Shown here piece by piece: positions 45,600 to 58,229 of a DNA stretch of 64,000 nucleotides. Positions within the stretch are counted from its first letter, which is position 1. Each line of letters opens with the position of its first letter. Under the pieces are notes generated by a model. That model searched no databases and was not told the origin of the DNA. It was given only the letters and a program-made list of their open reading frames with translations. The position numbers were made by a program, and so were the translations under genes. Source of the stretch: Myripristis murdjan (lineage: Eukaryota; Chordata; Actinopteri; Holocentriformes; Holocentridae); the NCBI RefSeq assembly GCF_902150065.1, contig NC_043994.1, positions 22,583,913-22,647,912 on the forward strand, read 5' to 3'.

Positions 45600-48450
45600 T
45601 TGAAAGCATTTGACAATGCTAATCTTAAATATTTGAGAAAATCTAAATTTACATTAACTGTCACTCTATAGTGAATTAGAAATGGCTCACACGACAGTTT
45701 ACAGTCTCAGAATTTATTTGCACATTTCAAAAATAACAAAACCAGCCTGAAGTGGTAGCGGCAGGTGTGGTGGTAGCAGCAGCAGCTGCAGGTATGGTGG
45801 TAACAGCAGCAGCTGCAGGTATGGTGGTAACAGCAGCAGCTGCAGGTGTGGTGGTAGCAGCAGCAGCTGCAGGTGTGGTGGTAGCAGCAGCAGCTGCAGG
45901 TGTGGTGGTAGCAGCAGCAGCTGCAGGTGTGGTGGTAGCAGCAGCAGCTGCAGGTGTGGTGGTAGCAGCAGCAGCTGCAGGTGTGGTGGTAGCAGCAGCA
46001 GCTGCAGGTGTGGTAGCGACAGCAGAAGTTCCGTTGCGGTCACGGCAAGAAAAATTCGACACAATTAACTGCTGCATGCCTTTAATCACCGACTTGTGAC
46101 TATCTGACAGCATGTGAGATTTCACCGCATTGATGCCCACTGTGCAAAGTTTGAAGATCTTTTTGCACACTCTGCAAAATGCCTCTCCGGGTTTACCGTC
46201 GATGGGCTTTAACCAGGTTCTGAATTGTTCTTCCTTCAACCACTTCTGCTGAAATTTCCCAATTTTCCGACATTTGCTAATATTCCCACCGCTTTCACCA
46301 CAGCATGAGCACGCTCACAGCACGTTGCATTCCAAGCATCCAGTGTTGTAAACAATAGCCAATTAAAGGATTCCGCCTGTCAATCATCACACTATACTTC
46401 CGATCAAAATTATTAAATGTTAATATAATCAAAATAAATCGTGAATAACAATGTTTTTTTGTTTCATCAAGTGTATTTAATTTTTTAATGCCTTTGGACA
46501 TCGAATTTAATGCTTTTTAATGCCAACTTAATTTTCGCAAAATCTATTTAATGACTTTTAATGCTTTTTAATGACCCGCGGAAACCCTGTAAACATAATT
46601 TTTTAACAATAGTAGAATACAAGATGACTGTGGTTTGCCATGAATTCATACCAACATCAGTTAAGATTAACTAGTTCTTGTAGATTCAGCCGTAAGTGAA
46701 TTTCATAGACAACGGTGAGGTGTTCTCATTTTTTTTTAACTATTGGAAAATAAAAATACAGGTGTGAGATTTATATCAAAGACATATGAAATCTTTAGTC
46801 TGCTACTGACCGTGAGTAAGCCAGCCTGGGCAGCAGCAGGTACAGGACGATGCAGAGCACAATGAAGATGTCGGCTGTCAAGAAATAGGCCAGAGCGCTG
46901 TCTGTCACATCGTCAGCCACTGCCAGGTCCATTATTGATGCTAACGCTGTCAGTGTGCCTCCCATGGCCTGGCCTGGGACAGGAGAGGGCATGAGAGGGA
47001 GGTATTGGTAACAACAACAATATGCTTTATGATTCACAAATAAATAACAAATATGTTTAAAGCAGAACAATGCTGCCTGTAAATTCATAATACTGGACAT
47101 GAGGAGTTGACAAGTCCATGTCCTCTAATTCAAATCAGCTAAGCCAGCTGTCAGTATCAGTGTAAATGCTGCACAATGGCCTGACTGGGAGGAGTTCAGT
47201 AATTCTTAAGTGTGGGGAGCCACCTGATATGAGAGCCTGAGAGATCCTCATGGGGAAGTGCCCGCTGATTCCAAACATGCTGCCAGTAAAGACGTTGGAG
47301 GCACCGCTGACGAAAGCCACGCTGACCAGCGTACCAGTGAAGAACTCAACCCTCCGGCTCGACACGTCCACCTTCACCAGCACCGTGGTCGCCACAAACA
47401 CCAGCAGGATGACAAACAGAGATGACAGGATCCGTACCTTTGGGGAGAACCTACCAACACACACACACACACACATAAGCAAACTGCCCTACTAGTATAC
47501 TGGGTCAACACAAATGTAAGACAAGATGGTACTCATTATCCATTAGTGACTATAACAAGTTTTCTGTTGAGGGAGATAATCTTAAAATGGTATAAAACTT
47601 TAACATGAGGTGCTAGCACACTCAGGACATTTTACCCTGCAGTGAGTCACCCCAGGACTCACCTGAGTTCAACCCTGCTTCTTTTCACGTTTGTTTTATT
47701 CACTACCCCACAACTTTATACATACTTACAAGTTTGGAGAAGCTGTTTTCACGCTAATTATTTTAATCCTGGGTTGAAGAGACAGCATTTTTAAAGTAAT
47801 TTCTCAGAAATAATGTCTAGGTTACTGAGGACAGTGTAACTATAGTAACCCATAGTGGTAAAAAAGCCTGTCCTTGAATATTTTCACTTTGCCAGATGTT
47901 TATCTGTTGGAGAATGTCACCGTTAGACCAAATTACTCTTGACATTTAGCTATTTTGTTTAGCCAACTAATACCCTTATCCAGAATAATACCAGTCCATT
48001 TGTTTCCTATTAATGTCAGCTGCTCCTCCTAATTCTGCAAACAAGGGGTGAGCTCAACCCGGTTGTTTTCACACAACGTTTTACACCCTGGAGTGAAAAT
48101 GAACATGAAACTGCTTGTCCTCTTATCAAGGGGTCGCTCCGGGTTGAAAATGTGAGTGTGAAAGCACCTATATGTATGTCCATGACCAAACAACACAGAC
48201 TGGTCAAAGTCAAGGAGAATGTAAAGGGAAAGAAAAGGCTATTACTCTAACTATAGTATGGTATTATAACTCATCATAGAATTGTTTAATATCCTTTTTC
48301 TGGGATGGCACCTTAGCTAGAATGGCAAGTGTGGCAACGTAACATGAAAATGCAAAAAAGCAATGAGCTCATAGCACATGTGGACCTCGGGCTTGTAGGC
48401 CTGACAGTGAGCAGGGTATTGGCCAGTGGTGAGGGAATTCAGTAAGGTGT

Positions 48451-48498
<48 letters not shown>

Positions 48499-50622
48499 CA
48501 ACAACCTGTTAACTAGGATGTAGTTGAGTATCATGCACAGTACGGAGGGCACCGTGGAGGAAATAGCCAGGTAACTTTCAAAGTAGTCCTGAGAATAGTG
48601 ACAGAGAAGACCAAACATCAATTGTTTGCTCAAGAATGTGCTTGAACGTGAGAGCACACACACTCGTGCACACAATCCCACACATGAGGAAGCGAAAGGA
48701 GAGGGCAGAGATACATAAATCTACCAGACTCCTGCCTTTCTCTGGCCTTGCTGTGGTTACTCAGTCAAATGACAAACTCTAAAATTTGAACTGTTCTGGG
48801 TGATTTTGTGAGCAATCCCCCAGTTCAGTTCAGTGCTGCATCTGGTACATTATGAATATCTGATCCAGCTGAAAAGGTATTGCCAATGGTTTTTCAAAGA
48901 TATCTGTACACCTTCCACAAAAAAATCAGTGAATGCTTCCTTTCAAATAACAGTTAAGCAAAAGCCAGCCATTTATAATATTGTTTTAGCAGATAACTAC
49001 CTACTTTTAGTAAACTGAAAAGCATTCGTTATGTTATTAGTGACACAAATGTTTACTCAAACATCACACAACACTCTTCACGCCACCATGACATTATCCC
49101 TAGGGGCTATTCACAATTTCCAGAGTCAACTTTTCAATACAACAAATAGTCTGTACTCCCCCCCGACAGTGCACGGTATCCGTTTCTCTGCTTTTGCTAG
49201 CATTTCCAGCCGTGCTCATTTTTCCTCCAGCAGCTCAATGGGTGACATCAGCTTTTGTTTGGTATATCTGATTTCATGCACTTGCATGTGATGTGTTTTC
49301 ATGTTGATTATGGGTGGGATGGCTGATAAAGTGTTTCTGTCCCATGACAGTAACTCTGCAAGAGTGACCACAGGCTTCAGTACTGTCCTCCGCAATTAAC
49401 CATTTAATTAAGCCAATTAATTGCACATCTACCAGTTCTAAAAGGATAAAAACTGAACATTTTTCTATTCCATACTGAAATATATTCCCAGTGCATTTTA
49501 AGAAAATATGTCTTGTTTATCATATTGCAATGCCCAGTAAGTATCTAAAAAAAAAAACCTCTTCAAATTTGTTCCTAGCATGTATTCTTCCACCATGGAG
49601 TCTCTTTTTGAAGAGCAAGATGAAATAAAAGCATGACTCTGAGTGAGCTAAACTTCCTCAAATTTAATGGAGCTGCTGCAACTGAATCACCAACAGGAGT
49701 CAGCCAATTAACATATAAATAGCTTCTTTTGCTGAGTGACATTTATCCATAACATTTCTTGGATTTTCTGTGTTTACTTGCCCTGAGCTGCTTCTCATGA
49801 GATCATCAACCACATGTTTGCTGCACAGGAATAAGACAGATCTACTTTTTAATAATGAACCTCTCATCCTCCTTTTCGGCTACTGTGCAAGTTTCCTTCA
49901 GTCCACTTCACAGATTAAATTAAAGTCTGTCTCATTTAACTCCTGGCCATTTTAGCTGTTGAAACCAACAAACATCTGGGCTACAGTTACCTGTTTTGAA
50001 GGACATCTTAAATAAAAGAAACTGGTCCATATGTTTATGTGACTGGGATTCCAGTCACACCAGTAACTCTGAAAAGAACAACTTTCCTCTTTAAACTAGC
50101 ACTACTGCAACTATTCCTGGAATCCTTTGATTCTCAGATGTGAATGGACGCTCTGTTCTCACAGCTGTCACAGGATCATCACAATATGTTAAAATGCATG
50201 CATGATGGCACAAATATGCACATCCGCATGTACACACATGCACAGTGAACAAACACATGGCTGTTATGGCTACTTTCAGCCTCACTCACACTGAGATCTG
50301 AGTGGGGTTCCTCGCGGCCAGAGTCATCACTGGTGTTGCTCAGTTTATACATCCAGTAGTGTTTGGCTGTTATGAAGAAGTTCCAGGGCAGCAGGGAGCC
50401 GATGCCCATCAGGAAGAAGATGATGTACACCAAGTAGTATGAGTCCTCTGGAGAGTGGCGTACGGCCAGGGGCGCTGTGGAGTGTCTGGGCAGCAGAGGG
50501 GCACGGTCTGCAGAGGGACCCTGATCATCACTCTCCTCATCCTCAGGTAAGCTGTGGTTGCCAAGAGCAGCTTTCACATAGGAGGAGTTGAGGCTGGGCT
50601 GCAGAGCGTCCGTGCAATCCAT
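42593..50622 (-). CDS. slc29a3: Equilibrative nucleoside transporter 3, complete coding region
   Basis: ENT3 moves nucleosides across lysosomal (and mitochondrial) membranes. Coding exons, 5' to 3': 50290-50622, 48506-48588, 47224-47450, 46811-46973, 42593-43223. They total 1,437 nt, 478 residues (human 475), with all phases matching. The N-terminus has a cytosolic tail with a DxxxLL-type lysosomal signal (DRAPLL), then the ENT signature [18 protein letters not shown]. Later segments [33 protein letters not shown] and [20 protein letters not shown] match ENT3 rather than ENT1 or ENT2. The start ATG follows directly on an AG acceptor, so 5' UTR exon(s) must lie upstream; one candidate is at 54361. 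The exon 2 donor (AG/GTTGTT) is weak and abuts a CA repeat. Introns hold a LINE piece, a hAT-like element and a MITE. Confidence 0.94.
44425..44650 (+). mobile_element. LINE 3' coding fragment (fish L2/CR1-like)
   Basis: Translation on + gives [20 protein letters not shown] and [20 protein letters not shown] followed by [10 protein letters not shown] and a stop. This is the C-terminal region of fish non-LTR retrotransposon ORF2 (typically [15 protein letters not shown]...SLRSS...LLVVPKTRL). The copy is 5'-truncated and decayed after VTKGSRA, and it is antisense to slc29a3. It may belong to the same family as the fragment at 13240-13470. Confidence 0.75.
45518..45595. repeat. Compound (CA)n(TA)n(GA)n microsatellite
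   Basis: Three adjacent dinucleotide tracts lie inside the hAT-like element, near its left end. Confidence 0.95.
45764..46006. repeat. 27-bp minisatellite, 9 full copies
   Basis: The unit is GGTGTGGTGGTAGCAGCAGC followed by AGCTGCA. Nine full copies start every 27 bp from 45764, with a tenth partial copy after 46006. Two units carry the same G-to-A changes (GGTATGG and TAACAG). On the minus strand each unit reads TTTPAAAAA in the frame of the zinc-finger ORF. Confidence 0.97.
47608..48169. mobile_element. MITE in slc29a3 intron
   Basis: The left end reads AGGTGCTAGCACACTCA then CATTTTACCC. The right end (other strand) reads AGGTGCTTTCACACTCA then CATTTTCAACCC. Internal CAACCCGG/CAACCCTG blocks near both ends add further inverted symmetry. 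It is about 562 bp with no ORF, a pattern common among fish hAT-derived MITEs. The target duplication is not clear. Confidence 0.6.
48455..48497. repeat. (GT)n microsatellite next to slc29a3 exon 2 donor
   Basis: On the gene's strand this is a CA repeat starting about 8 nt after the splice donor at 48505. Confidence 0.95.
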
Positions 50623-53600
50623 CTTCAGAGACAGAGTACACACACACACACACAACCAAAGGGAGGGGCAAAGGGAAGAGAGGGCGAGGAGGGGAATACT
50701 ATGAAGAGAGGGCAGGAAAATGGGAGAGCAAGGGATAGACGGGCAGATGGGAAACAAAGAATGAAAGCATGAGTTTAAAAATCAATAAAACGTGGGGGTG
50801 TTATTGGAATAAGTGGAATAGAACAGGGCCATTCAAACAGACTTACTTTTAGTTGTGCTTTTCCAGCGAGGAAAGAAAACGACTATCTTTGTTGGGAAAA
50901 CATAGCGCAGAGCGTCTTCTGGGTTACAGCTGGAAGAAACCAGTCCAGTGGTCCAGGTCTTAGGTACTGGAAGACAGACAGCTCCTAGATGTGGAACCAT
51001 TCAAAAATAGAGAATCACGTGGTGGACTCAACCAGAATTGTCACAATTTCCAGCATTATCGTTGTATTATTCAATTTTATAAAACCCAAAACATGACCGA
51101 CATCAGACTCTGGCCTCTCGGAAGGGTTAAAAACACTCACTGAATGCTCCCCATGGCTCGTCGCGTTTGAGACTTGACTGATTGATGCTGATTTTGGCTT
51201 CCGCAAAAACCAAGACTTTTTTTAAAAAAAACAGGCTAATCAAAATAGTTATCAGGATCCATACCCCTCCAATGGAGTTGGATCAGATGTTTTCACACTT
51301 TTCTGTTTGGGTGTTTGCTAACACGATATCTCCAACTGTTATGTACAGCTTTGCACAAAACATTGTGGAGCAGCTGGCCATGGGGCACAGAAGGACTGAT
51401 TAAACCTTTCATGTTGATTGTCCAAAAGGGAGTGCTGCATTGCAATGGGTGTAGCTTTAGATAAAAATCCATGTAACTTCAACGGATTCACGTGACGTTA
51501 ATACCACAAAACTTTATGGAAAGGCTGGTCACAGAGTAAAGAGGAATTTGAGCTCTCACACTGATTTTTCGATATCCAACATGTAGAACTGGCATATCTT
51601 GACAATTTCATATCGTTGGCAGAGATATGCACTTCACTGAGTGCTCTCTAGCTAAAATTTGAAACTGTGTAACTGTTACATATCTAATCAGTTTTTAATA
51701 AAACCATTCCATCCCTTGACATTTATTCCCGTCAGGCGTGACCAGTGTCATTCCAGCAGGAGTACCCAGCAGGCATTTCCCAGGTCCCTAAGCCCACATT
51801 AATGATGCTGTAAATAAATGTGGCATGACCTGGCCTGAAGTTACCCATGTGCTGCTTGGTCAGCATGAAAGAAAGGACAAACGCGACACACGCCTTCTTC
51901 AAGGGACGCAGAGACGTACACAATTCAATAATAGTTCTACATCATGTTTCAGATGATGTAGAATGGGATGTCATGAACACATTGTCTCTCCTCGCTCTGC
52001 TGTTGCTGCACCATCAACATTTATGGGTCTCCTGGCATCATTACTATTTCACAGCGCTGTGTGGATGTGCTCTCCCACAGTAGGAATGTGTCCTTGACTG
52101 CAAAAGACAGATGACTGCAGTCGGTGTTAGATAAAGCCCACACACCGCAGGATGAGAAATTCTACTGAGATAAACCATCTCAGCATTTTACCACTGAGTC
52201 TGGATCACACTTCTATTCTAGGGAAAGCATGTCAAGGGAAACTGGAGGTCTTTATATGACTCATTAATGACCTCAGCAATACCTCCCCTCGATGTCATGT
52301 TTTCAGCTGACTACACCTTAGTCAATGAATGATGCATATCACAATGGTCACAAGACAGGACCAACTCCCTGTAGGACTCCCAAACTGGCAAAACAGGATT
52401 TCTCTGGCATCACTTTCTTGCGCAACATGTGGTTATTTTTACCACTTCCCAAGGGCCCAAGGGATTTCAAAGAGCTGACCTTGTGTCCCAAAGCATCATG
52501 TGTTGCTACTGATGAGGAAGTAGAACTCACGACACTCACTCCAGACTCAGAAAAAGCACACTCTCATCTGGTAGTTGTGCTGACTCTGACTTTATTTTTC
52601 ACTTCAAAGTAAAGGTCTACTAGCTTAATTTGTATCAGAGCCTTCGTTGGTGTTTACACATATCAACTAGACACATCAGAGTGAACTAATGTAGCCTATG
52701 CTCATGTTATTTCTTTTGGCAACACTGTTGTGCAGTCAGTCCAACATTGACTAGATCAGCACGTATGACAGGTATGAAAGCAGGTATGACATTTTATGCA
52801 TAATGTAGAACAAAGCATAACAAGCTGCATTTTGCACGTAACAAAAGAAAAAGTTCTTGCTTTTGCCTGCTTTGATTTCAGGAACGTCTCGCACTGAGCT
52901 TTGTTTTGACGTGTTTCCCTTACCTACAGGAGACAGCAGTTCGCTGTTTGACAAAGTATTAGTTTCTTAATAGCTAAATCTCCATGCACACCTTGTGCAC
53001 AGGTGAAGGAGGGCTTGTTGCGGCAGGAGATGGTTGCCACAGTGTTTGTTTCTATGGCTTTCATTTACACACACCTGTCCATGTCAGGTGCGAGTGTTCT
53101 CTGTGAAGTAACCTACTAGCCTAACTGTGAACCTTAACCCTCCTATTATCTCTGGGGTCAGTTTGACCTGGTTCAATGTTTAACATCTCTAAATACATGC
53201 TTAACATTGTTTGCTTCATATTTAATTATTTTTCCTAAAATAATCGGGACTACTGGGGAAACATAAGATTAACATGATGATATGTTTTCAATGTCCTGTA
53301 CACATTTGGTATGCATTTCTGTTTCTCTGGGGTCAATTTGCCCCCAGGCTGTTTTAGCTGTGTAAAACACTGAAGAAATATCAACATTTTACACTTTGTT
53401 TTAGCTGATTTGGATCACACTGAGGAACTATAACATGCTATTTACAACCTTCAAAAAACTTTTCTCTGCTTTAGGGCCCTTAACCCCCACCACCATAGCT
53501 GTAGTAATGTCGGAACCACTGACAGTTAATGTGACATTTGGGAAAAACATGATTCCCACATGAAATCTGGTGTATTAGGGTTGTCAGTGGAGGAGCTTGT

Positions 53601-54360
53601 TTGTTTGTTTTATTTATATAAAGTCCCTTACACATAAACTAGGTTCGTAATTTTAGTTCTAATAATTTTCAGGCGGTTTAAATTGCTGACCCAAGCTGAT
53701 AAAAAGTGTTACAACATTTAAAGGTAACAGCAGGATTAAATAAACTTGGCTAACTTATTTGGGCTTGCCACTTTTGGCCTCCTATCGTTTCGGCTAGCTA
53801 ACCACAGCAAACCCGAATAAAACTGGGATACATTATGACTGGAGCAAATAATTGCAACTGGCCATAAATACTTATTACAGAAGTTTACGAGCTGAGCTGT
53901 CGTGACAGGCAAACAAAGTGTGTATCTTGGTCGACAGGGTGGGCTTCACCAGAGTCACTCAGCAATACAGCGCCTAAAAGCTGATTTATTGTTGTGCCAT
54001 GTCGACTGCAGAGCTGACAGGTAAATTAATAAAAACAGGTAAAATAAGCGGCACACCTTTCATAGGCGAACGGGCGTGATTTATTTTGGTACCAGATGTT
54101 AAGTGCCAGTGTTTCTCTACCAGGTGAACAACACTGAAATAAGTGTTACCATTAACCAGCTGTTTATCACCGCGTAACTTTAGGCAAAATAACTTTAGGC
54201 AAAATGGTGTGCATCTTAAGAAAACCTCAGGACTGGAGGCTGGCTCGGTATGACAAAAAACCTCGGTAAAGCTTTTCGTTGGACGGACAGCTGTCTCTAG
54301 CAGTGTTAGCTCGCTAGCTCGACTGAACATAAATCATAAAGGTAAACAAACATTTCTTAC
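50623..54360 (-). other. slc29a3 first intron (upstream of coding start)
   Basis: If the 5' exon at 54361 is right, this 3.7-kb stretch is the first intron. It holds a piggyBac-like repeat piece (53138-53350) and no recognisable gene. Confidence 0.5.
53138..53350 (+). repeat. Repeat piece, piggyBac-like left end, related to 26960-27185
   Basis: TTAA (53134-53137) is followed by CCCTCCTATTATCTCTGG and GGTCAGTTTGACC, the typical left end of a widespread fish TTAA-flanked family. Internal AACATGATGATATGTTTTC and CCTGTACACATTTGG are shared with the copy at 27 kb. No right end is visible. Confidence 0.5.
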
Positions 54361-54530
54361 AGCAGCCGTCTCCCTGGCTGTGTCCTCGGCTCCTGCTCGC
54401 CGTGATCCAGACTGAACTAAAGTCCCTTTTCACGGCAAACTTCATCTCTGGTCAGATGACAAACCGCAGCTAAGGGCTTCAAATCAACCAATTTTCTATG
54501 TTGGATGTTGCACTAGCTAACGATTACTTC
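54361..54530 (-). promoter_or_regulatory. Candidate slc29a3 5' UTR exon and promoter
   Basis: A donor GCTGCT/GTAAGAA ends the exon at 54361. Upstream on the gene's strand a CCGGAAGT ETS/GABP-type motif (54526-54533) marks a likely TATA-less promoter. The exon contains an ATG (54445) whose frame stays open to the donor and, if spliced straight to 50622, would overlap the ENT3 start in a different frame. The exon's upstream limit is a guess. Confidence 0.45.
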
Positions 54531-54600
54531 CGGTGCACCTTTTCGAAATAAAAGCGTGTGTTTACGATCAGGTTAAATGGCATTTCAAAATACAGTGAAG

Positions 54601-54603
54601 TAT

Positions 54604-54674
<71 letters not shown>
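54601..54674. repeat. (TTTA)n tetranucleotide repeat
   Basis: About 18 uninterrupted TTTA units just upstream of the slc29a3 5' exon. Confidence 0.95.
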
Positions 54675-56525
54675 GACAGGGCGTTCTTAGTGTAAATGTT
54701 ATAAATTGCATGACAGAAATAAATATTGCACAAATTTTCGAGAACGATAGAGAGCGAGAGATAGGTCTACAAAATATGAAATAACAAAAAATTATATATT
54801 TGCATATGTTACTAAATCATATTAATTATGCGTGTTTTCAGTGCTTAATGAATTGACATCTTTTCTACAAATTGACTTGGTGTAGTTTTGTCTATATCAT
54901 CATATTCTTTGTCGCTGAAATCATCAATTTTAATCCAAGCCGTAACTTTTCTAAATAATGTGAATGTGTGAAAGTCATTATCACTTTAGAGATATCATTC
55001 GTTTTCACCTCCTGACCCAGCCACGAGTATTTTTTTTAAATATAATTTCTGAATAATAGGGAATAGAATTTAATTCCAACCGAACTTTGTAAATGCCAAT
55101 GTACTAGATATTGTACTATCTTTAAGATTATTTTAGGTTCATAAGATTATTTTCAGTTGTACTTAATATAATGGGAGTGGTGGTGACACTGTGACACTGG
55201 ACTAAGGTCTGCTTCAATCATGTTTAAAGACTGAGTTATGCAGTTATTTCAAGCAGCAATCATCTGCAGCATTATCAATGTCTTGGCTGTTTGTTTTTGT
55301 TTGTTTGTTTGTTTGTTTGTTTGTTCGTTTAAATAAATACATTTCATACCTTAGTATAAAATATTTTTAATTCCAAACTTTTGAATATTATTATAGCAGT
55401 GGGGTCACTGCTTAATAACTTAACAGCATCACCAGCGCTACTAATATGTTGCAATGGATATCATAATATGTTGCTAGGTTACAGCTAGACTTCACTCCAC
55501 CAGAGGCCCCAAGTAATTTATCCTCTGCTCGCATACATACATATGAGGAATTGAAAAGCAGACAGGAACATCACATTTATTTTACTAAAATAAGCATTTC
55601 AGTCTCATGCAATTTTATGTGGCTTCAAAAGCACATAAACCTTATATTGTTAAAATCAACAAATGATCTGCATCACCATGATTACCTGTCATTGCTTTTC
55701 CCTCTTAAATTATGTTTTCTTTGTCATTCAAAAGGAAAAGAGTGCAGATTTTGTTAGACATTATATCATGGGGGCACTGGTTTGGTTTGGATAGTCGCCT
55801 TTATAATGTGTATGTTAGGTGGTACAAACACCAGCAGAGGGCACTGTGGGGCAACACATCTGTCCTCTTGTGTGAGAGCAGGACAATTATCTGCCTGGAG
55901 AAAAGGAATAAGGATGAACTCATGATAATTAAGTGGAACATTGTCCAGAGACAGAGCCGATCCAACCCACAGCTGTTGAACTGCTGTTTCCTTCTGGCAA
56001 CAACAGACCCGATCTTTGTGCCACTGCAAAATAATAATGCATCTTTGTACCATTCCTAAAGACACTAACAATGCACTCCAGCATGTTATTCTCTCTTCTA
56101 TAACCCTGAGCAGAAATGCCCCTCATTATACCTATTCATCATATTTCAATAATACTGCACAGCTGTTACAGTCTCATTTGTAAACTATGCCCTTTTTTAG
56201 TTTTTTCCCCAGAAAGTAAGTTTTTTTCATGATCACCTAGTATTTTCATAAAACTAAGCTCCCTTTTCATTTTTTTGTAAATCCTATATATGTTTCTGCC
56301 ACTATAGTCACATATTCACATATTTACATGAACTACAAAAAAAAACCCTTATTGGTAAATAATGCAGAATATGTTCTGTAAATATTGTGCATAAAGTATA
56401 CATATTGTGCATAATACATGTATTATGTATGGGATGTTTACTATCCATTCTGCCGTCATACAGTGATCTTGGAAAAAAAAATCTTCAAAGCTGTATTTGC
56501 ATGAACTCAAGATTACTCGCATTGT
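54675..56525. other. Intergenic DNA between slc29a3 and unc5b
   Basis: AT-rich with a TGTT tetranucleotide tract (about 55287-55325). Short frames on both strands show no recognisable domain; nothing is called. Confidence 0.55.
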
Positions 56526-57538
<1,013 letters not shown>

Positions 57539-58009
57539 TCACACTGTGGGAAGAGGTTGGGGGTTAGCTTTTATACAAGTGCTTTATGTAATATAAAGGG
57601 TTCAATTAACTCATGCACTGAAGGGTGGCACATCAGTCCCAAATTAGCATTGCATCTAATGAAACAGGTGCAAAGGGTTGCTCGCCCATTAAGACCATAT
57701 TGCAGTGAACACTTGTTATACAGACCTTTCACTGGGATATTTGTTGTAGATGTAAGGGCCAAATCTGACGAATCCCCACACACCTTGCACTCATAAAAAG
57801 AAGGTGAGGTAGGAATGCTCAGTCTTAACGCGTGGAATCAATTCTAAAAGGCTACTATTAGTGTCTCTAAAACCTTGTTAATTTGAGGTCTGGACAGCCT
57901 GCCAGTTAAAAGCTTTCAGAGCTAAATGGACCCTGAGGGAATCCTCCAATGAGGTGTGAGGGTAAGGCTGAGTAGCTCTGCTTTTTCTGTGGAATTGGGG
58001 TTGTAATTA

Positions 58010-58010
<1 letters not shown>

Positions 58011-58046
<36 letters not shown>
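58011..58046. repeat. Poly(A) tract
   Basis: About 36 A residues, downstream of the inferred unc5b 3' end. Confidence 0.95.
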
Positions 58047-58047
<1 letters not shown>

Positions 58048-58223
58048 ATGGATGCTATTTAAGAGTGTTACTATTCCACCAGCAAGCTCAAAAGAAACCT
58101 GTAATTCCCTATCAAGATTATGGAAATAGACCTTACATCATTTGGTTTGCAATAATAACATTTTTTTTGCACAACATCAGACAAAGCACACAAAAAGTAC
58201 TCTTGTTAAACTAAGAAATATAA

Positions 58224-58229
58224 TTTATT
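58224..58229 (-). terminator. Candidate unc5b polyadenylation signal
   Basis: AATAAA on the minus strand, with a second copy 49 nt upstream in transcript sense at 58273-58278. Confidence 0.4.

Larger units (their letters stand above)
45421..46589 (-). mobile_element. hAT-like DNA transposon remnant with BED-type finger ORF
   Basis: The ends are inverted (CAGGGTTTCTGCAGGT left; CAGGGTTTCCGCGGGT right on the other strand), followed by repeated TTTAATGC-type subterminal motifs on both sides. The flanks are a perfect 5-bp direct repeat TAAAC (45416-45420 and 46590-46594). A minus-strand frame encodes [39 protein letters not shown] and [12 protein letters not shown], a CxxC...HxxxxxH zinc finger as found at the N-terminus of hAT-related transposases. 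The catalytic core is absent, so it is non-autonomous. The classic hAT duplication is 8 bp; 5 bp points to a hAT5-like or other group. Confidence 0.7.
43224..46810 (-). other. slc29a3 last intron
   Basis: A 3.6-kb intron carrying a LINE 3' fragment (44425-44650) and a hAT-like element with a minisatellite (45421-46589). The remainder shows nothing recognisable. Confidence 0.7.

Noticed and set aside
45764-46006. Regularly spaced repeats that might suggest a CRISPR array
   Set aside because: The units are contiguous with no spacers and sit in a vertebrate transposon; this is a minisatellite.
45752-46099. 115-codon open frame on + in the minisatellite
   Set aside because: It is a reverse reading of the 27-bp repeat (Val/Ala repeats) with no independent support.
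50623-50757. N-terminal extension of ENT3 upstream of 50622
   Set aside because: The frame is open, but it translates a CT-rich tract and GT repeat directly before a good AG acceptor, so it is intron.
55712-56059. 115-codon frame upstream of the 980-bp TIR element
   Set aside because: No domain, no splice logic, and an equally long antisense frame is present.
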